The notes: generated by a model from the letters alone, not told the origin. A stretch of 64,000 nt of DNA from Psychrobacter pygoscelis (GCF_004335015.1 NZ_RQRU01000001.1:620001-684000); one strand, 5' to 3'; numbered from the stretch's first letter, positions 19,015 to 29,959 are shown. Numbers and translations are program-made.

Positions 19015-19803
19015 TTAACCAACCGCACAGCGGAACCCCAGACTGCTGACGGTATATTTAGCTTCTAAACTTGAACGAAATCCGTAACGCATAAAGGCTG
19101 CATAATCACTTGGATCTACCGCCCCTATTGCCGCCGAACCACAAAACAAGTTTTGATTTAGATTGCTATCTGAGCGCGACTCTCCGGTGACGAGATTGTT
19201 ATTAAAATTCTCCGTCCACTCCCAAATAAGACCATGCATGTCTTTGATCCCCCAGTAATTAGCAGGCGACTGACCGACTTTATTCATCTCATATTGACTG
19301 CCGCCTGTTTGGGCATACCAGTCTAAAATACGCTGGTTATATCCTGCCTCCCTACTGCCATTTTTGTGCGTTTCTGAGGCCTGCGCCACGTACTCCCACT
19401 GCTCAACGGTGGGTAAATGCTTTTTTAGACCTCGGCAATACTGATTGGCCGCGTACCAGGATACATTGACTACAGGTTTTTGGAGATCCTCTCGCTTTGG
19501 TACAAAGCCTTTAGACGTTTTTTGCCAATGCTTTAGATAGCCTGTGTCAGCAAAAATAGGCGCTATAGTCTGCTTTTGGCATTTGGGATACTTTTGCACA
19601 AATCGATAGAACTGAGCGTTAGTCACCGGTAGCTCATCGATATAGAAGGGTTTTACCGACACCATGGGGCTATTGTTACTGAGGTATAAAGGTCGATAGA
19701 CACCTTGATCAATCGGTAAAAGCTTGGCCTCTACTGACGTTACCATACCCACAATCAAGCTCAATCCCATAAGGTACAATAATCGATGATAAGTTGCTGA
19801 CAT
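19015..19803 (-). CDS. nirV: NirV-like formylglycine-generating-enzyme family (SUMF1) protein
   Basis: 262 residues. An N-terminal hydrophobic segment (LLYLMGLSLIVGMVTSVEA) suggests export. Motifs: KPFYIDELPVTNAQFYRFV, VNVSWYAANQYCRGLKKHLPTVEQWEYVAQA, GLIWEWTENF, and the final FRSSLEAKYTVSSLGFRCA, all of the FGE-sulfatase/SUMF1 fold. Genes of this type next to nirK are called nirV in denitrifiers; their biochemical role is not settled. Located about 220 bp after nirK on the same strand. Confidence 0.75.
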   Translation of the reverse strand: MSATYHRLLYLMGLSLIVGMVTSVEAKLLPIDQGVYRPLYLSNNSPMVSVKPFYIDELPVTNAQFYRFVQKYPKCQKQTIAPIFADTGYLKHWQKTSKGFVPKREDLQKPVVNVSWYAANQYCRGLKKHLPTVEQWEYVAQASETHKNGSREAGYNQRILDWYAQTGGSQYEMNKVGQSPANYWGIKDMHGLIWEWTENFNNNLVTGESRSDSNLNQNLFCGSAAIGAVDPSDYAAFMRYGFRSSLEAKYTVSSLGFRCAVG

Positions 19804-20019
19804 GATTTCTCCTCAAGCCCAGTATATTCGCTTAGATAGCCATTTATAAAGTCAGGTCAGCTTTTATAAAATATGAAAAGCTTGACTATGCAACTATATA
19901 ACTGCGCAGTTATGCAACTTCCCAGAAGATAATAGTCTCAAGACCGAACACCGAATGATGGTCGGTCCTGATATATCATTACTACTGTTCGCTAGCAGTG
20001 ATAGTCTACTGATAGCGCC

Positions 20020-21552
20020 TTACTTGCGAGCAGCTTTGACTTGTTCAGGGGTGACTTCACCACCTTTATTTCCCCAGCTATTTAGCACATAAGTTACGAC
20101 ATTTGAGACTTGTTCATCGTTTAAGGCGACTGCTGGCATAACACTGTCGTAGACCTCACCATTCACTGTAATTTTGCCGGTTAGCCCGTGCAAGATAGCA
20201 TTGATGGCGCGACTTGGGTCTTCATTGAGATAGTCAGATTTCGCCAATGGTGGGAAAGCTTTGGCAACACCTGTACCATTTACTTGGTGACAGGCGGCGC
20301 AGTTATTCTCATACACAGCTTTACCCAGCTCAATACGCTCTTGTTTATTCGCCGCGGCTTTTTGCGGCGCTTTTGCGTCATCATTGATACTTTGGGTGGC
20401 AGAGCCTTCAGGTAGATAGACGCTATCGCCTATTTTCCCTGAGTAGATTTTTTTGTCCTCAGGACCATCAACTTTTAAGATACCAAGCGCCCCTTTGTTA
20501 AAGGCTCGGAAAATAGAGTGATCAACTAACACGTAATCGCCTGGCACATCGACTTTAAATTCAGTAATGGCTGAGCCGCCAGCTGGAATGAGCGTCGTCT
20601 GCAGATTATGAGTCTCATTACTGCCACCTTCTTGATGCACAGTATCGAATATTTCACCAATGACGTGAAAGGATGACACTAAGTTAGGACCACCATTACC
20701 AACGAACAAACGAACCGTCTCACCGACATTGGCTTTGAGGGCATTGTCTCCAGTCAGCGACCCTACTGCGCCATTAAAGACGACATAATCAGGACGCTCA
20801 TCTACTGCTTTATCCATATCGAAGGGCTGTAAGCCTTGCTCACCATAATTGCCTTTGGTATAGAAGTCGCCTTGCATGACATAGTATTCATGATCGACTT
20901 TTGGCATGCCCTCTTTAGGCTCTACTAGTATCAGACCATACATGCCATTAGCAATATGCATCCCCACTGGTGCTGTAGCGCAGTGATAAACATATAGCCC
21001 AGGATTTAGAGTTTTAAAGCTAAACTGCGAGGTATGACCTGGCGAAGTGAACGATGATGCTGCGCCGCCGCCTGGTCCTGTAACTGCATGCAAGTCAATA
21101 TTATGTGGCATTTTGGAATCAGGATGATTGGATAAGTGAAACTCGACCTCATCCCCTTCACGGACCCGGATAAACTGCCCGGGTACTTGACCGCCAAATG
21201 TCCAAAAGTTGTATTCCACACCATCGGCCAGTCTCATGGTCTTCTCTATCGTTTCCATTTTCACGACGACCTTGGCAGGATAGTCGCGATCTATAGGTGG
21301 TGGCACCTCAGGCGCATGGGTCAAGACCGCCTCTATGACCGGTAGCTCCCCCCCTTTAGTTGTAGCCTCAGCTTTTTGAGTGCTTTGCTCGCTAGTCACT
21401 GTCGCTGCTGAATCTGTCGCACTCTTTTCGCTGGCGGCTTTATCGCAGCTGGCCATGCTCAAAGATCCCAGCGCTAAGACACAAGCGATTGCTAATTTTG
21501 AATAAGTAAAAGATTGATTGTGCACATTTGCTTTAGAACTAAAAAGGGGCAT
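20020..21552 (-). CDS. nirK: Copper-containing nitrite reductase with C-terminal cytochrome c domain, lipoprotein
   Basis: Reduces nitrite to nitric oxide in the periplasm. I choose ATG at 21552 (510 residues) because GGAGG lies six bases upstream and the protein then begins with a signal ending in a lipobox LSMASC; the frame itself opens earlier. Cupredoxin copper sites are seen in [35 protein letters not shown] (type 1 Cys, His, Met) and [16 protein letters not shown] with the following [18 protein letters not shown]. Residues about 405-500 are a cytochrome c domain with CAACH (418-422) and a later Met in DSVMPAV. The fused haem domain probably accepts electrons directly. No nor or nos genes are in the window. 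Confidence 0.95.
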   Translation of the reverse strand: MPLFSSKANVHNQSFTYSKLAIACVLALGSLSMASCDKAASEKSATDSAATVTSEQSTQKAEATTKGGELPVIEAVLTHAPEVPPPIDRDYPAKVVVKMETIEKTMRLADGVEYNFWTFGGQVPGQFIRVREGDEVEFHLSNHPDSKMPHNIDLHAVTGPGGGAASSFTSPGHTSQFSFKTLNPGLYVYHCATAPVGMHIANGMYGLILVEPKEGMPKVDHEYYVMQGDFYTKGNYGEQGLQPFDMDKAVDERPDYVVFNGAVGSLTGDNALKANVGETVRLFVGNGGPNLVSSFHVIGEIFDTVHQEGGSNETHNLQTTLIPAGGSAITEFKVDVPGDYVLVDHSIFRAFNKGALGILKVDGPEDKKIYSGKIGDSVYLPEGSATQSINDDAKAPQKAAANKQERIELGKAVYENNCAACHQVNGTGVAKAFPPLAKSDYLNEDPSRAINAILHGLTGKITVNGEVYDSVMPAVALNDEQVSNVVTYVLNSWGNKGGEVTPEQVKAARK

Positions 21553-21745
21553 ATTAGCCTCCATTAATTGCGGTAAGTGGCTGAACTTCCTATACATAAG
21601 ATTGAAATTTATATCCATGATGGAAGTAGGCTTCTTAAGATTCATTCTAAATACATGTTTAGGATTACACAAACTTATTTTTAGTTTTGTTAGTCATTTT
21701 TTTCTGAATACTTAACGTTAAAAAAATGATTTACAATATATAGTT

Positions 21746-21790
21746 ATCTTAATCTAGTCACTTTAATTAAGGGATCTTAATCCAGTCACC
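21746..21790. promoter_or_regulatory. Two direct repeats upstream of nirK, possible operator
   Basis: ATCTTAATCTAGTCACT at 21746-21762 and ATCTTAATCCAGTCACC at 21774-21790 differ at two of 17 positions and start 28 bp apart, about 195-240 bp before the nirK start. Repeated boxes in this place look like binding sites for a regulator. Which protein binds is unknown; they do not match the FNR/NNR consensus. Confidence 0.45.
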
Positions 21791-22440
21791 TTACAAATAG
21801 CCTTAATAAAAAAATCCCAAGTCCGCCAATCTGAGGTTTAAATAATCATCAATCTTGGCTACAGTCAGCCCACCTTCAAACTGTAACAACAGCTATTATT
21901 AAATAACTGATTTAGATCATGTTCCAACCAGCCTTGCCTTAACTTTTTTACCTCTGCCCATCTCTTTTATACTAGAGCAGTGCTCTCCGGCTTGCACTCG
22001 GGCAAAGCACTTTTGTCGCCAGTTGTACTTGTCGCTGCATGGTTGACCTTGTGAGGTGTGGCCAAAAGCCCGTAATACTTCCGTCTCAAAGCCACTCTCG
22101 ACCATATAAATGATGGGGTAGCCTAGACATTTATAACACTTAAGTTTTAGCTGATACTCTAATCATTTCAGCAGCGTGAGACTTCCCTAGCCACTCGCTC
22201 GCCGCTATATTCGCCCATTGGCAACCGCTAATAACGGATAACTTATTGATTAACGCGGCTAGTAATGATATCGCGGACAGCCACGACTGTAATCAAAGTA
22301 ACTTTCGTGCGGACAGCTTTACAGACTCTAGCCCGTGCAAGGCTGAAAAAGGCTGCGAGTATCGTATTGGTCTGAATATTAAGTTTTGAAGTCAGCTACT
22401 ATAACGTCCTAAAGCTTTTAACCACTCCCTAAAAACGTAA
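21791..22440. other. Intergenic region between nirK and betT
   Basis: About 650 bp. No convincing gene; a 62-codon Cys-containing minus-strand ORF at 21917-22105 has no recognisable family and no good ribosome site. CTGATTTAGATCAT near 21906 weakly resembles an FNR-type palindrome. Confidence 0.4.
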
Positions 22441-22441
22441 A

Positions 22442-22472
22442 AAAACGGCGGAGTAAATATACCCCGCCGTTT
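22442..22472 (-). terminator. Terminator after betT
   Basis: The minus-strand transcript reads AAACGGCGGGGT, loop, ACTCCGCCGTTT followed by T residues, 25 bp after the betT stop. Confidence 0.8.
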
Positions 22473-22497
22473 CTAGTTTTAGACTATTTTTTTACCC

Positions 22498-24504
22498 TTA
22501 GTTCGTTAAATGCAAATACTGCATATGACGCTCGTATTGATTAAGAATATCGACCAGCACTTGCTCTTTGGTATAGCCGACTAAGTCATACTCTTGCGAG
22601 CCTTCACTTAAGAATACTTCAGCTCGGTAGTAGTAGTCTGACTCTTTTGCAGTCGTTTTTAGCGTAAAGTTTGGACGCTCGGCTTTGACCATATAAACAT
22701 CATAGACAAAGTCATCATCTTGACCATGACCGACACGCAAACTTAAGCCTTCAAACTCACCTTGAGTACCGTCGTGTTCTGCCAAAGTGGTCACCAAGCC
22801 GCCCGCTTCTAGCTCGGCGCTAACCTCTTGCATAGCAGGTAAGACGATAGTCTGCATAAAGCGGCGCACTTGCGCACGGTCTGGGAAGCTGACAATGCGC
22901 TGCAGTCTTGCTTTCCAGCCTTTGCCGCCATTAAGCACATTGGCCGTACCGACTGAGCTGGCTTTGCGCTTATGTCCCTCTTCTTTAAGTGACTTCCACA
23001 TAGAGACCATGTAGAGCACAAGGATGATGGAGAATGGCAGACCAGCGATGACCGACACAGATTGCAGCGAGCTAAAGCCACCGGCAAATAATAAACCAAG
23101 AGTAATGAGACCCGTCGCTGCCGCCCAAAACAAGCGCAGCCAAACAGGCGCATCAGCATCATTAGTAAGGCCTCTGCTGCTTAAATTGGCTAAGACCAAA
23201 GCGCCAGAATCCGCTGAGGTGATAAAGAACACCAAGCCGATCATGACACCGGCAAACGATAAAATATCGCTATAAGGATAGTATTCAAATAGCGCAAACA
23301 TACCCATCGCCGCATCGTTGACAGCCACTTCACCAAGTGCAGTAGCGCCGCCTGCGACCAGCTCAATCGCAGAGTTACCAAAGATGGAGAACCAAGCAAA
23401 GATAAAGCCAAGTGGGATAAACATCACCCCAAACACAAACTCGCGCAGCGTGCGACCACGGCTGATGCGGGCAATAAACAGACCGACAAATGGCGCCCAA
23501 GCAACCCACCATGCCCAGAAAAAGACGGTCCACCATGATTTCCATTCAGCCCCGCCAGCACCATCGTAAGCATAGACATCAAAGGTCTTCGCCACGATAT
23601 TCTGGAAGTAATAGCCGACATTTTGGGTGAAAGTATTGAGCAAGTACACAGTATTGCCCATCACTAAGATGGCGATTAGCAATAAAGTCGCCGTCAGCAT
23701 ATTAAATTCTGACAAGCGGCGGACACCTTTTTCGACACCCGTCATGGCTGAGATAGCCGCTGCTGCAACGACCGCAACAATGATAATGGTCTGAACCATC
23801 TTGCTAGATTCAATACCAAACACGTGGGTAAGTCCAGCATTGGCCTGAAGTACACCGATACCAAGGCTGGTAGCGATACCCATCAGCGTACAGACGACCC
23901 CGAAAGTATCGACGCTATCACCAAGCCAGCCTTTGACCAGTCTTTCACCAAAGATAGGAGTCAGTGCTGAGCGCAGCGCCAAAGGCATATTTTTACGATA
24001 GGCAAAATAAGCCAGTGCCATACCAATCAAGGCATAAATACCCCAGCCGTGCAGTCCCCAATGCAAGAATGCCTGTGGCACAGCTTGGCGCATGGCCTCA
24101 GCACTGGCAGGGTCTAATCCTGTATGCGGAGTCAGGTAGTGCATCAATGGCTCAGAAGCCCCAAAAAATAGTAGGTCAATACCAATACCGGCGGAGAACA
24201 GCATCGCCGCCCAAGCTAGAAACGGAAACTGCGCTTTTTCGTGGTCTTGGCCAAGCTTGATATCGCCATAGCGAGAGCAGCCAACAAATAGGGAGAAGAT
24301 ACTATAAGCGGCGACGACCAGCATGTAATACCAGCCGAAACTATCTGAGACCCAAGTCATCGCTGAACCGAGCAGACTTTCACTATAGTCAGGAAAAGCA
24401 ATGGTCCAAATGATCAATAATATAGAGATGATGGCGGCGCCAGAAAACACTGTCTTATTTAATGACAGGGTTTGCCCAGCATCACCAGAACTGGTGCTAT
24501 GCAT
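22498..24504 (-). CDS. betT: BCCT-family choline transporter, BetT type
   Basis: 668 residues: 12 predicted membrane helices, then a cytoplasmic C-terminal region of about 170 residues typical of BetT rather than of the shorter BetP/OpuD members. The BCCT tryptophan-rich signature is visible in FFWAWWVAWAPFVGLFIARISRGRTLREF, and FLHWGLHGWGIYALIGMALAYF is the conserved helix 4-5 region. Imports choline with a proton or ion gradient. betA and betB lie upstream on the same strand, giving uptake plus conversion to glycine betaine. Confidence 0.93.
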   Translation of the reverse strand: MHSTSSGDAGQTLSLNKTVFSGAAIISILLIIWTIAFPDYSESLLGSAMTWVSDSFGWYYMLVVAAYSIFSLFVGCSRYGDIKLGQDHEKAQFPFLAWAAMLFSAGIGIDLLFFGASEPLMHYLTPHTGLDPASAEAMRQAVPQAFLHWGLHGWGIYALIGMALAYFAYRKNMPLALRSALTPIFGERLVKGWLGDSVDTFGVVCTLMGIATSLGIGVLQANAGLTHVFGIESSKMVQTIIIVAVVAAAAISAMTGVEKGVRRLSEFNMLTATLLLIAILVMGNTVYLLNTFTQNVGYYFQNIVAKTFDVYAYDGAGGAEWKSWWTVFFWAWWVAWAPFVGLFIARISRGRTLREFVFGVMFIPLGFIFAWFSIFGNSAIELVAGGATALGEVAVNDAAMGMFALFEYYPYSDILSFAGVMIGLVFFITSADSGALVLANLSSRGLTNDADAPVWLRLFWAAATGLITLGLLFAGGFSSLQSVSVIAGLPFSIILVLYMVSMWKSLKEEGHKRKASSVGTANVLNGGKGWKARLQRIVSFPDRAQVRRFMQTIVLPAMQEVSAELEAGGLVTTLAEHDGTQGEFEGLSLRVGHGQDDDFVYDVYMVKAERPNFTLKTTAKESDYYYRAEVFLSEGSQEYDLVGYTKEQVLVDILNQYERHMQYLHLTN

Positions 24505-24864
24505 AGTGTGTCCTCAAAATTAAAAGACTCCATAAAGAGCCAGGAACATACGCCACTCACAACCTTGCTAATGTCTTCTGCACCAACTAATGGGAGAGAC
24601 TTCTGTTCAACTCTCATGGCTTTGTAAGGCGCTTAAAGCCACCCCAGTCACGCTAAAAGCCTTCTTAGGAGGATTAATTAAGCAAAATATGCCACGAGCT
24701 GATAGTTAAAGTTGGGAGTGAGGTATCGTTAACGAAAATTCAGCGCCCCTAGCGGTGGGACGCTGAATAAAAACAAATAATAATCGCGGCTACCGCCAAT
24801 CAATAACTCACTTATTTAGTCAGCTCATTGAGGCAGATCGGCTAAAGCCAGCGGACTTGCACTG
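24505..24864 (-). other. betA-betT spacer
   Basis: About 360 bp without a gene. A short GC-rich palindromic stretch is seen near 24745-24765 (CAGCGCCCCTAGCGGTGGGACGCTG), which could fold and may end or process the betBA transcript. betT may therefore have its own promoter. Confidence 0.45.
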
Positions 24865-26568
24865 CTAGACTTCAGCGGGCTGATATTGACGCATGGGCTC
24901 GCCTCTAATCGGAGCACCATTTGCCACATAGTAGTCAGCCGTAGAACGCGGTAGCTGCACACCTTTCATTTTATCGGCAATCTTCTCTGCTAGCATGATG
25001 GTCGTCGCATTTAAGTTACCGCTGATGATATTGGGCATGATTGAGGCATCAACCACGCGCAGACCATCAATACCGTGTACTAACCCTTCCCCATTAACCA
25101 CCGACTCATTGTGCTCGCCCATCGGACAAGTACACGACGGATGGTAAGCGGTCTCACCGTGCTCACGAACATAGTCATCAAGCTGCTGATCAGTGACCAA
25201 GTCTGCACTTGGTGATAACGCCTTACCGCGGAAGGGGTCTAACGCTGGCTGATGGATAATCTCGCGAGTGATACGCATCGCCGCACGGAACTCCTGCCAA
25301 TCTTGCTCATGCGACATATAGTTAAATAAGATACTCGGGTGTGCATTGGGATCACGCGAGGTCAGCTTCACGCGGCCACGACTTGGCGAGCGTAACGAGC
25401 CGACATGCGCCTGAAAACTATGCGAGTCACTGGCATTGCGACCATCATAACGCACGGCAAGCGGTAAGAAGTGATACTGAACATTGGGATGGGTAAACTC
25501 TTTATGAGTGCGGATAAAGCCGCCTGCCTCAAAGTGGTTGGTCGCGCCAAGGCCCGTCCCTTTAAATAACCACTCAGCCCCAATAAGCGGTTTGTTCCAC
25601 CATTTGTTCGCTGGTGCTATCGACACCGGCTTGATGCACTCGTACTGCATATACAGCTCTAAGTGGTCTTGCAGATTATTTCCCACCCCTGGTAAATCAA
25701 GCACTTCGGTCACGCCGACATCTTTGAGCCATTGACCAGGACCGATGCCCGAGCGCTGCAATAATTGCGGCGAGGCAATCGCCCCTGATGACACAATCAC
25801 TTCACGAGCCGCATGAAAGGTCTTGGTCGCGCCTTCATGCAATACCTTGACACCGATGGCACGCTTACCGTCAAAGAGAATCACATCGGTGAGGGCACCG
25901 GTCAAAATCGTTAGATTGCTACGCGGTTTGGCACGGTCAAGGTAGCCACGGGCTGTTGACGCTCGGCGACCATTTGGAGTGACGAAACGGTCCATCGGGC
26001 CAAAGCCTTCTTGCTGATAGCCGTTTAAGTCTTCGGTGCGTGGATAACCCGCTTGCACACCAGCCTCAATCATCGCTTCAAATAACGGATTAACGCCTGG
26101 CTTGGAGGTAGTCATCTCAACAGGACCGCCCACGCCGTGGTAGTCATTCTCACCCGCATCACGGTTTTCGGCTTTTTTAAAGTACGGCAGACAGTCTAGA
26201 TAACTCCAGTCCTCAAGACCGTCGATCTTGGCCCAATTATCAAAGTCCAAGGCATTACCACGGATATAACACATGCCATTAATCAGTGACGAGCCGCCAA
26301 GGCCTTTACCGCGGCCACAATCCATGACGCGGTTATTCATGTTTGGCTCAGGATCAGTCTTGTAACCCCAATTGTAAGTCTTACCTTGTAAGGGCATCGC
26401 TAGCGCTGCTGGCATCTGCGTGCGAAAGTCTAAGCGATAGTCAGGGCGACCGGCCTCAAGCAGCAGTACCTTAGTGTTGGCATCTTCAGTTAGGCGTGTG
26501 GCCAGTACGTTCCCCGCTGATCCTGCGCCGACGATGATATAGTCGAACTCTGGTGTTGTTGCTGACAT
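24865..26568 (-). CDS. betA: Choline dehydrogenase
   Basis: 567 residues. GMC oxidoreductase family: FAD motif [18 protein letters not shown] at the N-terminus, [34 protein letters not shown] (GMC signature 2), and the C-terminal catalytic HPSCTCPMG with a later [12 protein letters not shown]. Oxidises choline to betaine aldehyde. Encoded 140 bp downstream of betB on the same strand. Confidence 0.95.
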   Translation of the reverse strand: MSATTPEFDYIIVGAGSAGNVLATRLTEDANTKVLLLEAGRPDYRLDFRTQMPAALAMPLQGKTYNWGYKTDPEPNMNNRVMDCGRGKGLGGSSLINGMCYIRGNALDFDNWAKIDGLEDWSYLDCLPYFKKAENRDAGENDYHGVGGPVEMTTSKPGVNPLFEAMIEAGVQAGYPRTEDLNGYQQEGFGPMDRFVTPNGRRASTARGYLDRAKPRSNLTILTGALTDVILFDGKRAIGVKVLHEGATKTFHAAREVIVSSGAIASPQLLQRSGIGPGQWLKDVGVTEVLDLPGVGNNLQDHLELYMQYECIKPVSIAPANKWWNKPLIGAEWLFKGTGLGATNHFEAGGFIRTHKEFTHPNVQYHFLPLAVRYDGRNASDSHSFQAHVGSLRSPSRGRVKLTSRDPNAHPSILFNYMSHEQDWQEFRAAMRITREIIHQPALDPFRGKALSPSADLVTDQQLDDYVREHGETAYHPSCTCPMGEHNESVVNGEGLVHGIDGLRVVDASIMPNIISGNLNATTIMLAEKIADKMKGVQLPRSTADYYVANGAPIRGEPMRQYQPAEV

Positions 26569-26707
26569 AAAATCTCCAAAATACTGATAAAAAGTAGCTG
26601 GCAGTGACGCAAAGCTTCGGATAATGACGTCATAATAAATATCGTCACTCGTTAAAACGTCGCTTTATAAAACGTCACTGCTGAACAAATTTATTCAATA
26701 CTAAAAC

Positions 26708-28204
26708 TTAAAATACAGATTCAAATGCGCCCAATTCAACTTGGATAGACTTGGTTTGGGTATAGTGCTTAAGAGTTTGGATGCCATTTTCACGGCCAAC
26801 ACCTGAGTGTTTGTAGCCGCCAACTGGCATTTGCGCTGGCGACTCGCCCCAAGTATTAAGCCAGCAGATACCCGCTTCAATCTGAGCGATGACTCGGTGA
26901 GCACGATTCAAATCTTTTGTTACGACACCAGCGGCCAAGCCATACTCGGTCGCATTGGCGCGCTCGATAACTTCTTCTTCACTCTCAAAGGTCAATATTG
27001 ACATGACAGGGCCAAAGATTTCTTCACGGACGATACTCATATCATCGCTACAGTCAGTAAAGACAGTTGGCGCTACATATGCCCCCTCAGCTAACTCGCC
27101 TGAAGTGACACGCTCGCCACCACATAACACCCGAGCGGCGCTCGCTTTGCCTTGCTCGATATAGTCCAGTACGCGCTGCATATGCGGGAAGCTGACCAAT
27201 GGTCCCATGGTGACGCTCTCATCCATCGGATCACCAAGCTTGATACGCTTGACGCGCTCAAGGATGGCCTGCTCAAACTGCTCTTGCAGCGATTTAGCAA
27301 CAAACACCCGCGTGCCATTGGTACAAACCTGACCGGTGCTATAGAAGTTCGCCATCATGGCAATATCAGCAGCAGTATCAATATCAGCATCATCAAAGAT
27401 AATCAGCGGCGACTTACCACCAAGCTCCATCGTGACGTCTTTCAGCGACGATATTGCCGCACCTGACATGACCTTTTTACCGGTAGGAACACCGCCAGTA
27501 AACGATACTTTGGCGATATCAGGATGCTGAGTCAGGGCTTCGCCGACTTCATAGTTGCCTTGAACCACGTTAAAGACGCCATCAGGCAGCCCTGCTTCGG
27601 TGAAGATTTCTGCAAGCTTCAATGCGGTTAATGGCGTGACCTCAGACGGTTTAAAAATCATCGCATTACCCGCTGCTAAGGCTGGTGCGGCTTTCCACAT
27701 GGCGATCTGAATGGGATAATTCCAAGCGCCGATACCAGCTACCACACCAAGTGGCTCTTCACGGGTGTAGACAAAGCTCGTCTCACGAAGAGGAATCTGA
27801 CGGCCTTCGATGGTCGGTGCCAGTCCCGCATAATATTCGATGACATCCGCCCCTGTGACGATGTCCACATATTTGGTCTCTGAGATACCTTTACCTGTAT
27901 CTTTACTCTCAAGTATTGCCAGCTCATCATTACGCCCGCGCAATATCTCGACTGCTTTTAGTAGGATACGGCCACGCTCTACAGGGGTCAGCGCCGCCCA
28001 AACCTTTTGGCCTTTTTGCGCCGCTTTTACTGCCGCATCAATCTGCCCGGCGGTGGTCTGCTGAACAGTCGCAAGCACCTCACCTGTGGCAGGATTAATC
28101 GTATCAAAAGTCGTCAATGCTGAATCGACTGGTAAATAACTGCCATTGATATAGGCGGTTTGAATTTGGCTAAAGTCTTCAGTATTAAAAGTAGATGTGC
28201 TCAT
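26708..28204 (-). CDS. betB: Betaine aldehyde dehydrogenase
   Basis: Oxidises betaine aldehyde to glycine betaine with NAD(P)+. I start at ATG 28204 (498 residues, [11 protein letters not shown]) with AGGAAA upstream; the frame extends 13 codons further without a good ribosome site. Aldehyde dehydrogenase motifs: [39 protein letters not shown] with the general-base Glu, and [11 protein letters not shown] with the catalytic Cys. First gene of betB-betA, and possibly of betT expression. No betI repressor gene lies next to it. Confidence 0.95.
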   Translation of the reverse strand: MSTSTFNTEDFSQIQTAYINGSYLPVDSALTTFDTINPATGEVLATVQQTTAGQIDAAVKAAQKGQKVWAALTPVERGRILLKAVEILRGRNDELAILESKDTGKGISETKYVDIVTGADVIEYYAGLAPTIEGRQIPLRETSFVYTREEPLGVVAGIGAWNYPIQIAMWKAAPALAAGNAMIFKPSEVTPLTALKLAEIFTEAGLPDGVFNVVQGNYEVGEALTQHPDIAKVSFTGGVPTGKKVMSGAAISSLKDVTMELGGKSPLIIFDDADIDTAADIAMMANFYSTGQVCTNGTRVFVAKSLQEQFEQAILERVKRIKLGDPMDESVTMGPLVSFPHMQRVLDYIEQGKASAARVLCGGERVTSGELAEGAYVAPTVFTDCSDDMSIVREEIFGPVMSILTFESEEEVIERANATEYGLAAGVVTKDLNRAHRVIAQIEAGICWLNTWGESPAQMPVGGYKHSGVGRENGIQTLKHYTQTKSIQVELGAFESVF

Positions 28205-28986
28205 AAAGTTTCCTAATAAAAATGATATTGATGTAAGTCTCAATAAGTTTTAAACCGTTAAATATGATGCTTTACCCTATCTCTAGTCGCTATCTGGACA
28301 GTCCTCTCCAAACCGCTAACACTCAGCTACTCTTGTCAGTCCAGACAACGATGGATTATCTGCTTTTTATTGAAACAAGTAGCAGGACGATCATTAAATC
28401 AATGGCTGTAAATAAGAATGATTATCATATGATAATTAATTATTTAAGCTCGTCCTAGCTAATAAATGTTTAGCGATTGTTAGATTTTAGGGACAACAGG
28501 AGTCAGGCCACCAATTTGGCAGAACAAAAATGCACTGTCTGGCTTAACTAAATTAAGGAGCAGTCAAATTAAGTGACCGTTAGGATAAAGCTTGGATATT
28601 ATTATTGGGATGGATCAATCACGCCCCACCAACAAGTGGACTTGTCGATAGATTTATTGCGCTGATCAAGTAGGTAGGTAGGACAATCTAGGGTATAAAT
28701 CATAAACTGTGGTATAACTCATCATAGGGTTAAGTTAATCAAGTTTATCGAAGACACGCTAAAATTTTAAAAATTAAAATAACAAAATAATTATATCAGA
28801 GATAGGTCATTGAGTTAAATATGATTATTTTGATGTTAATATTTAGTTTTGTCAATTATAGCCATTTAGTACTCTCTTAAAAAGTGGTGAATTAAAAGCT
28901 GACCCTATATTTTGCATCTTTTTTTGAATTAATTATAAAAAACGCTTGCATAATCCTAAAAATTTGCTAAGATACGTCACCTCAAT
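28205..28986. other. Intergenic region between betB and tRNA-Val
   Basis: About 780 bp. It holds the betB promoter on the minus strand and the tRNA promoter on the plus strand. A 64-codon plus-strand ORF (28264-28458) has no recognisable content. TTGCAT-N17-AAGATA-like spacing just before 28987 is compatible with a tRNA promoter, but I do not claim it firmly. Confidence 0.5.
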
Positions 28987-29063
<77 letters not shown>

Positions 29064-29070
29064 AGATTCG

Positions 29071-29105
29071 AAAAGCCCCAATCTTTATGATTGGGGCTTT
29101 TTTTT
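29071..29105 (+). terminator. Terminator after tRNA-Val
   Basis: AAAAGCCCCAATC, short loop, GATTGGGGCTTTTTTTT: perfect stem plus T run directly after the tRNA. Confidence 0.93.
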
Positions 29106-29198
29106 GTTTTTTTTTCAAGGATTTAGAAAGATTGATGAAGCTTTCAATTTGGTTTATTTAGCAATATCTATCAATCTTAAAGATGGCTTAAAAAGTTG

Positions 29199-29226
29199 TG
29201 TGCCCATTTTGTGCCCAAACTGTGCC
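29199..29226. repeat. Three TGTGCC(C) repeats spaced exactly 11 bp
   Basis: TGTGCCC begins at 29199 and 29210 and TGTGCCT at 29221. They lie 136 bp after the tRNA end. Such phased repeats next to a tRNA may be arm-type sites of a lost tyrosine integrase, or the remains of an integrase C-terminus read on the minus strand. Neither is proven. Confidence 0.5.
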
Positions 29227-29295
29227 TTTTGCTAAATTTAATCAAGTAGCCAAATAGCGCTTTTGACCTCTACTCTTAACTTAAGCTTATCAAAC

Positions 29296-29508
29296 TTATT
29301 CTTCATTTTTAGCCTTATTTGGGTCAATATCTGCCTCGATATATTCAAAAATTTCGCCGACGCCAACACCTAAAAATTTGCACAGACTATCAATCGTATC
29401 AAAATCAATACGTGATGATTGATCGTTATATCTCTTATGCAATGTTGTTTTATTAATTCCAGTCGCTCGTGCTGCATCCGCTACCTTTAACCTTCTTTCA
29501 GCTAACAA
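29296..29508 (-). CDS. Small XRE/Cro-type helix-turn-helix regulator, N-terminus altered
   Basis: About 70 residues. LLAERRLKVADAARATGINKTTLHKRYND is a helix-turn-helix of the short Cro/CI-like family, followed by RIDFDTIDSLCKFLGVGVGEIFEY and a charged tail. The available start is TTG at 29508; relatives normally start with about 6-8 further residues at an ATG. Upstream the same frame continues into GLPT and YKDPT encoded by GTAGGTTGGGT, the left-end sequence of the RAYT elements, and then into a cdiA remnant. The native start therefore seems to have been lost by insertion or recombination. Function: DNA-binding regulator, target unknown. Confidence 0.65.
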   Translation of the reverse strand: MLAERRLKVADAARATGINKTTLHKRYNDQSSRIDFDTIDSLCKFLGVGVGEIFEYIEADIDPNKAKNEE

Positions 29509-29565
29509 AGTAGGTAGCCCGTAGGTTGGGTCTTTGTATCGTAAAGATAGTTCATAAGTAACGGT

Positions 29566-29780
29566 GCGCCCGCTTCTCCAGCCGCCGCTGACAATCTTCC
29601 TGTCAAGGCATCACTGCCTGTGGCACAGCTTACTGCCGCGCCTAAGATGGTATGCGCTAATAGATGCTTTGGACTGCCTTCTCCTGCTAGTTCTGTATTG
29701 TTATTCTTCTTATTTATATAGTCACTGCCTTTGAATACTTGACCTATTTGATTGGCGACATAAGGACTGACTGCTTTGAG
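29566..29780 (-). pseudogene. cdiA/hemagglutinin fragment
   Basis: The nucleotide sequence resembles 36590-36790, the pre-toxin region of the larger cdiA piece: AAVSCATGSDALTG here against AAVSYATGNDALTG there, then the same run through CTGTTTGGCGACATA-like sequence. It lacks start, repeat domain and toxin, and fuses into the frame of the HTH gene. A relic only. Confidence 0.7.
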
Positions 29781-29959
29781 ATTGCATGATTGCCAGTATT
29801 ATGAATGCCAAACAGACAATTCTTGCCTTGTTCATTGTCATTTCTTGCACTAATAGGTTTATGAACTTGTTAAGGTTCGGTAAAGTGTGAGTCATCAGAG
29901 AACTGACTATTAGGCCAAGATTTAACAGTTTTTTTTATTTTTTTTCGTGTACAGATATC

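Noticed and set aside
21917..22105. 62-codon Cys-containing minus-strand ORF upstream of nirK
   Set aside because: No recognised family, no good ribosome site, lies in a region of decayed composition.
28264..28458. 64-codon plus-strand ORF upstream of betB, in the position of betI
   Set aside because: Too short for a TetR repressor and lacks a helix-turn-helix; probably chance.
29190..29230. Integrase gene remnant read on the minus strand after tRNA-Val
   Set aside because: The frame resembles an integrase tail only loosely and is a few codons long; recorded as a phased repeat instead.
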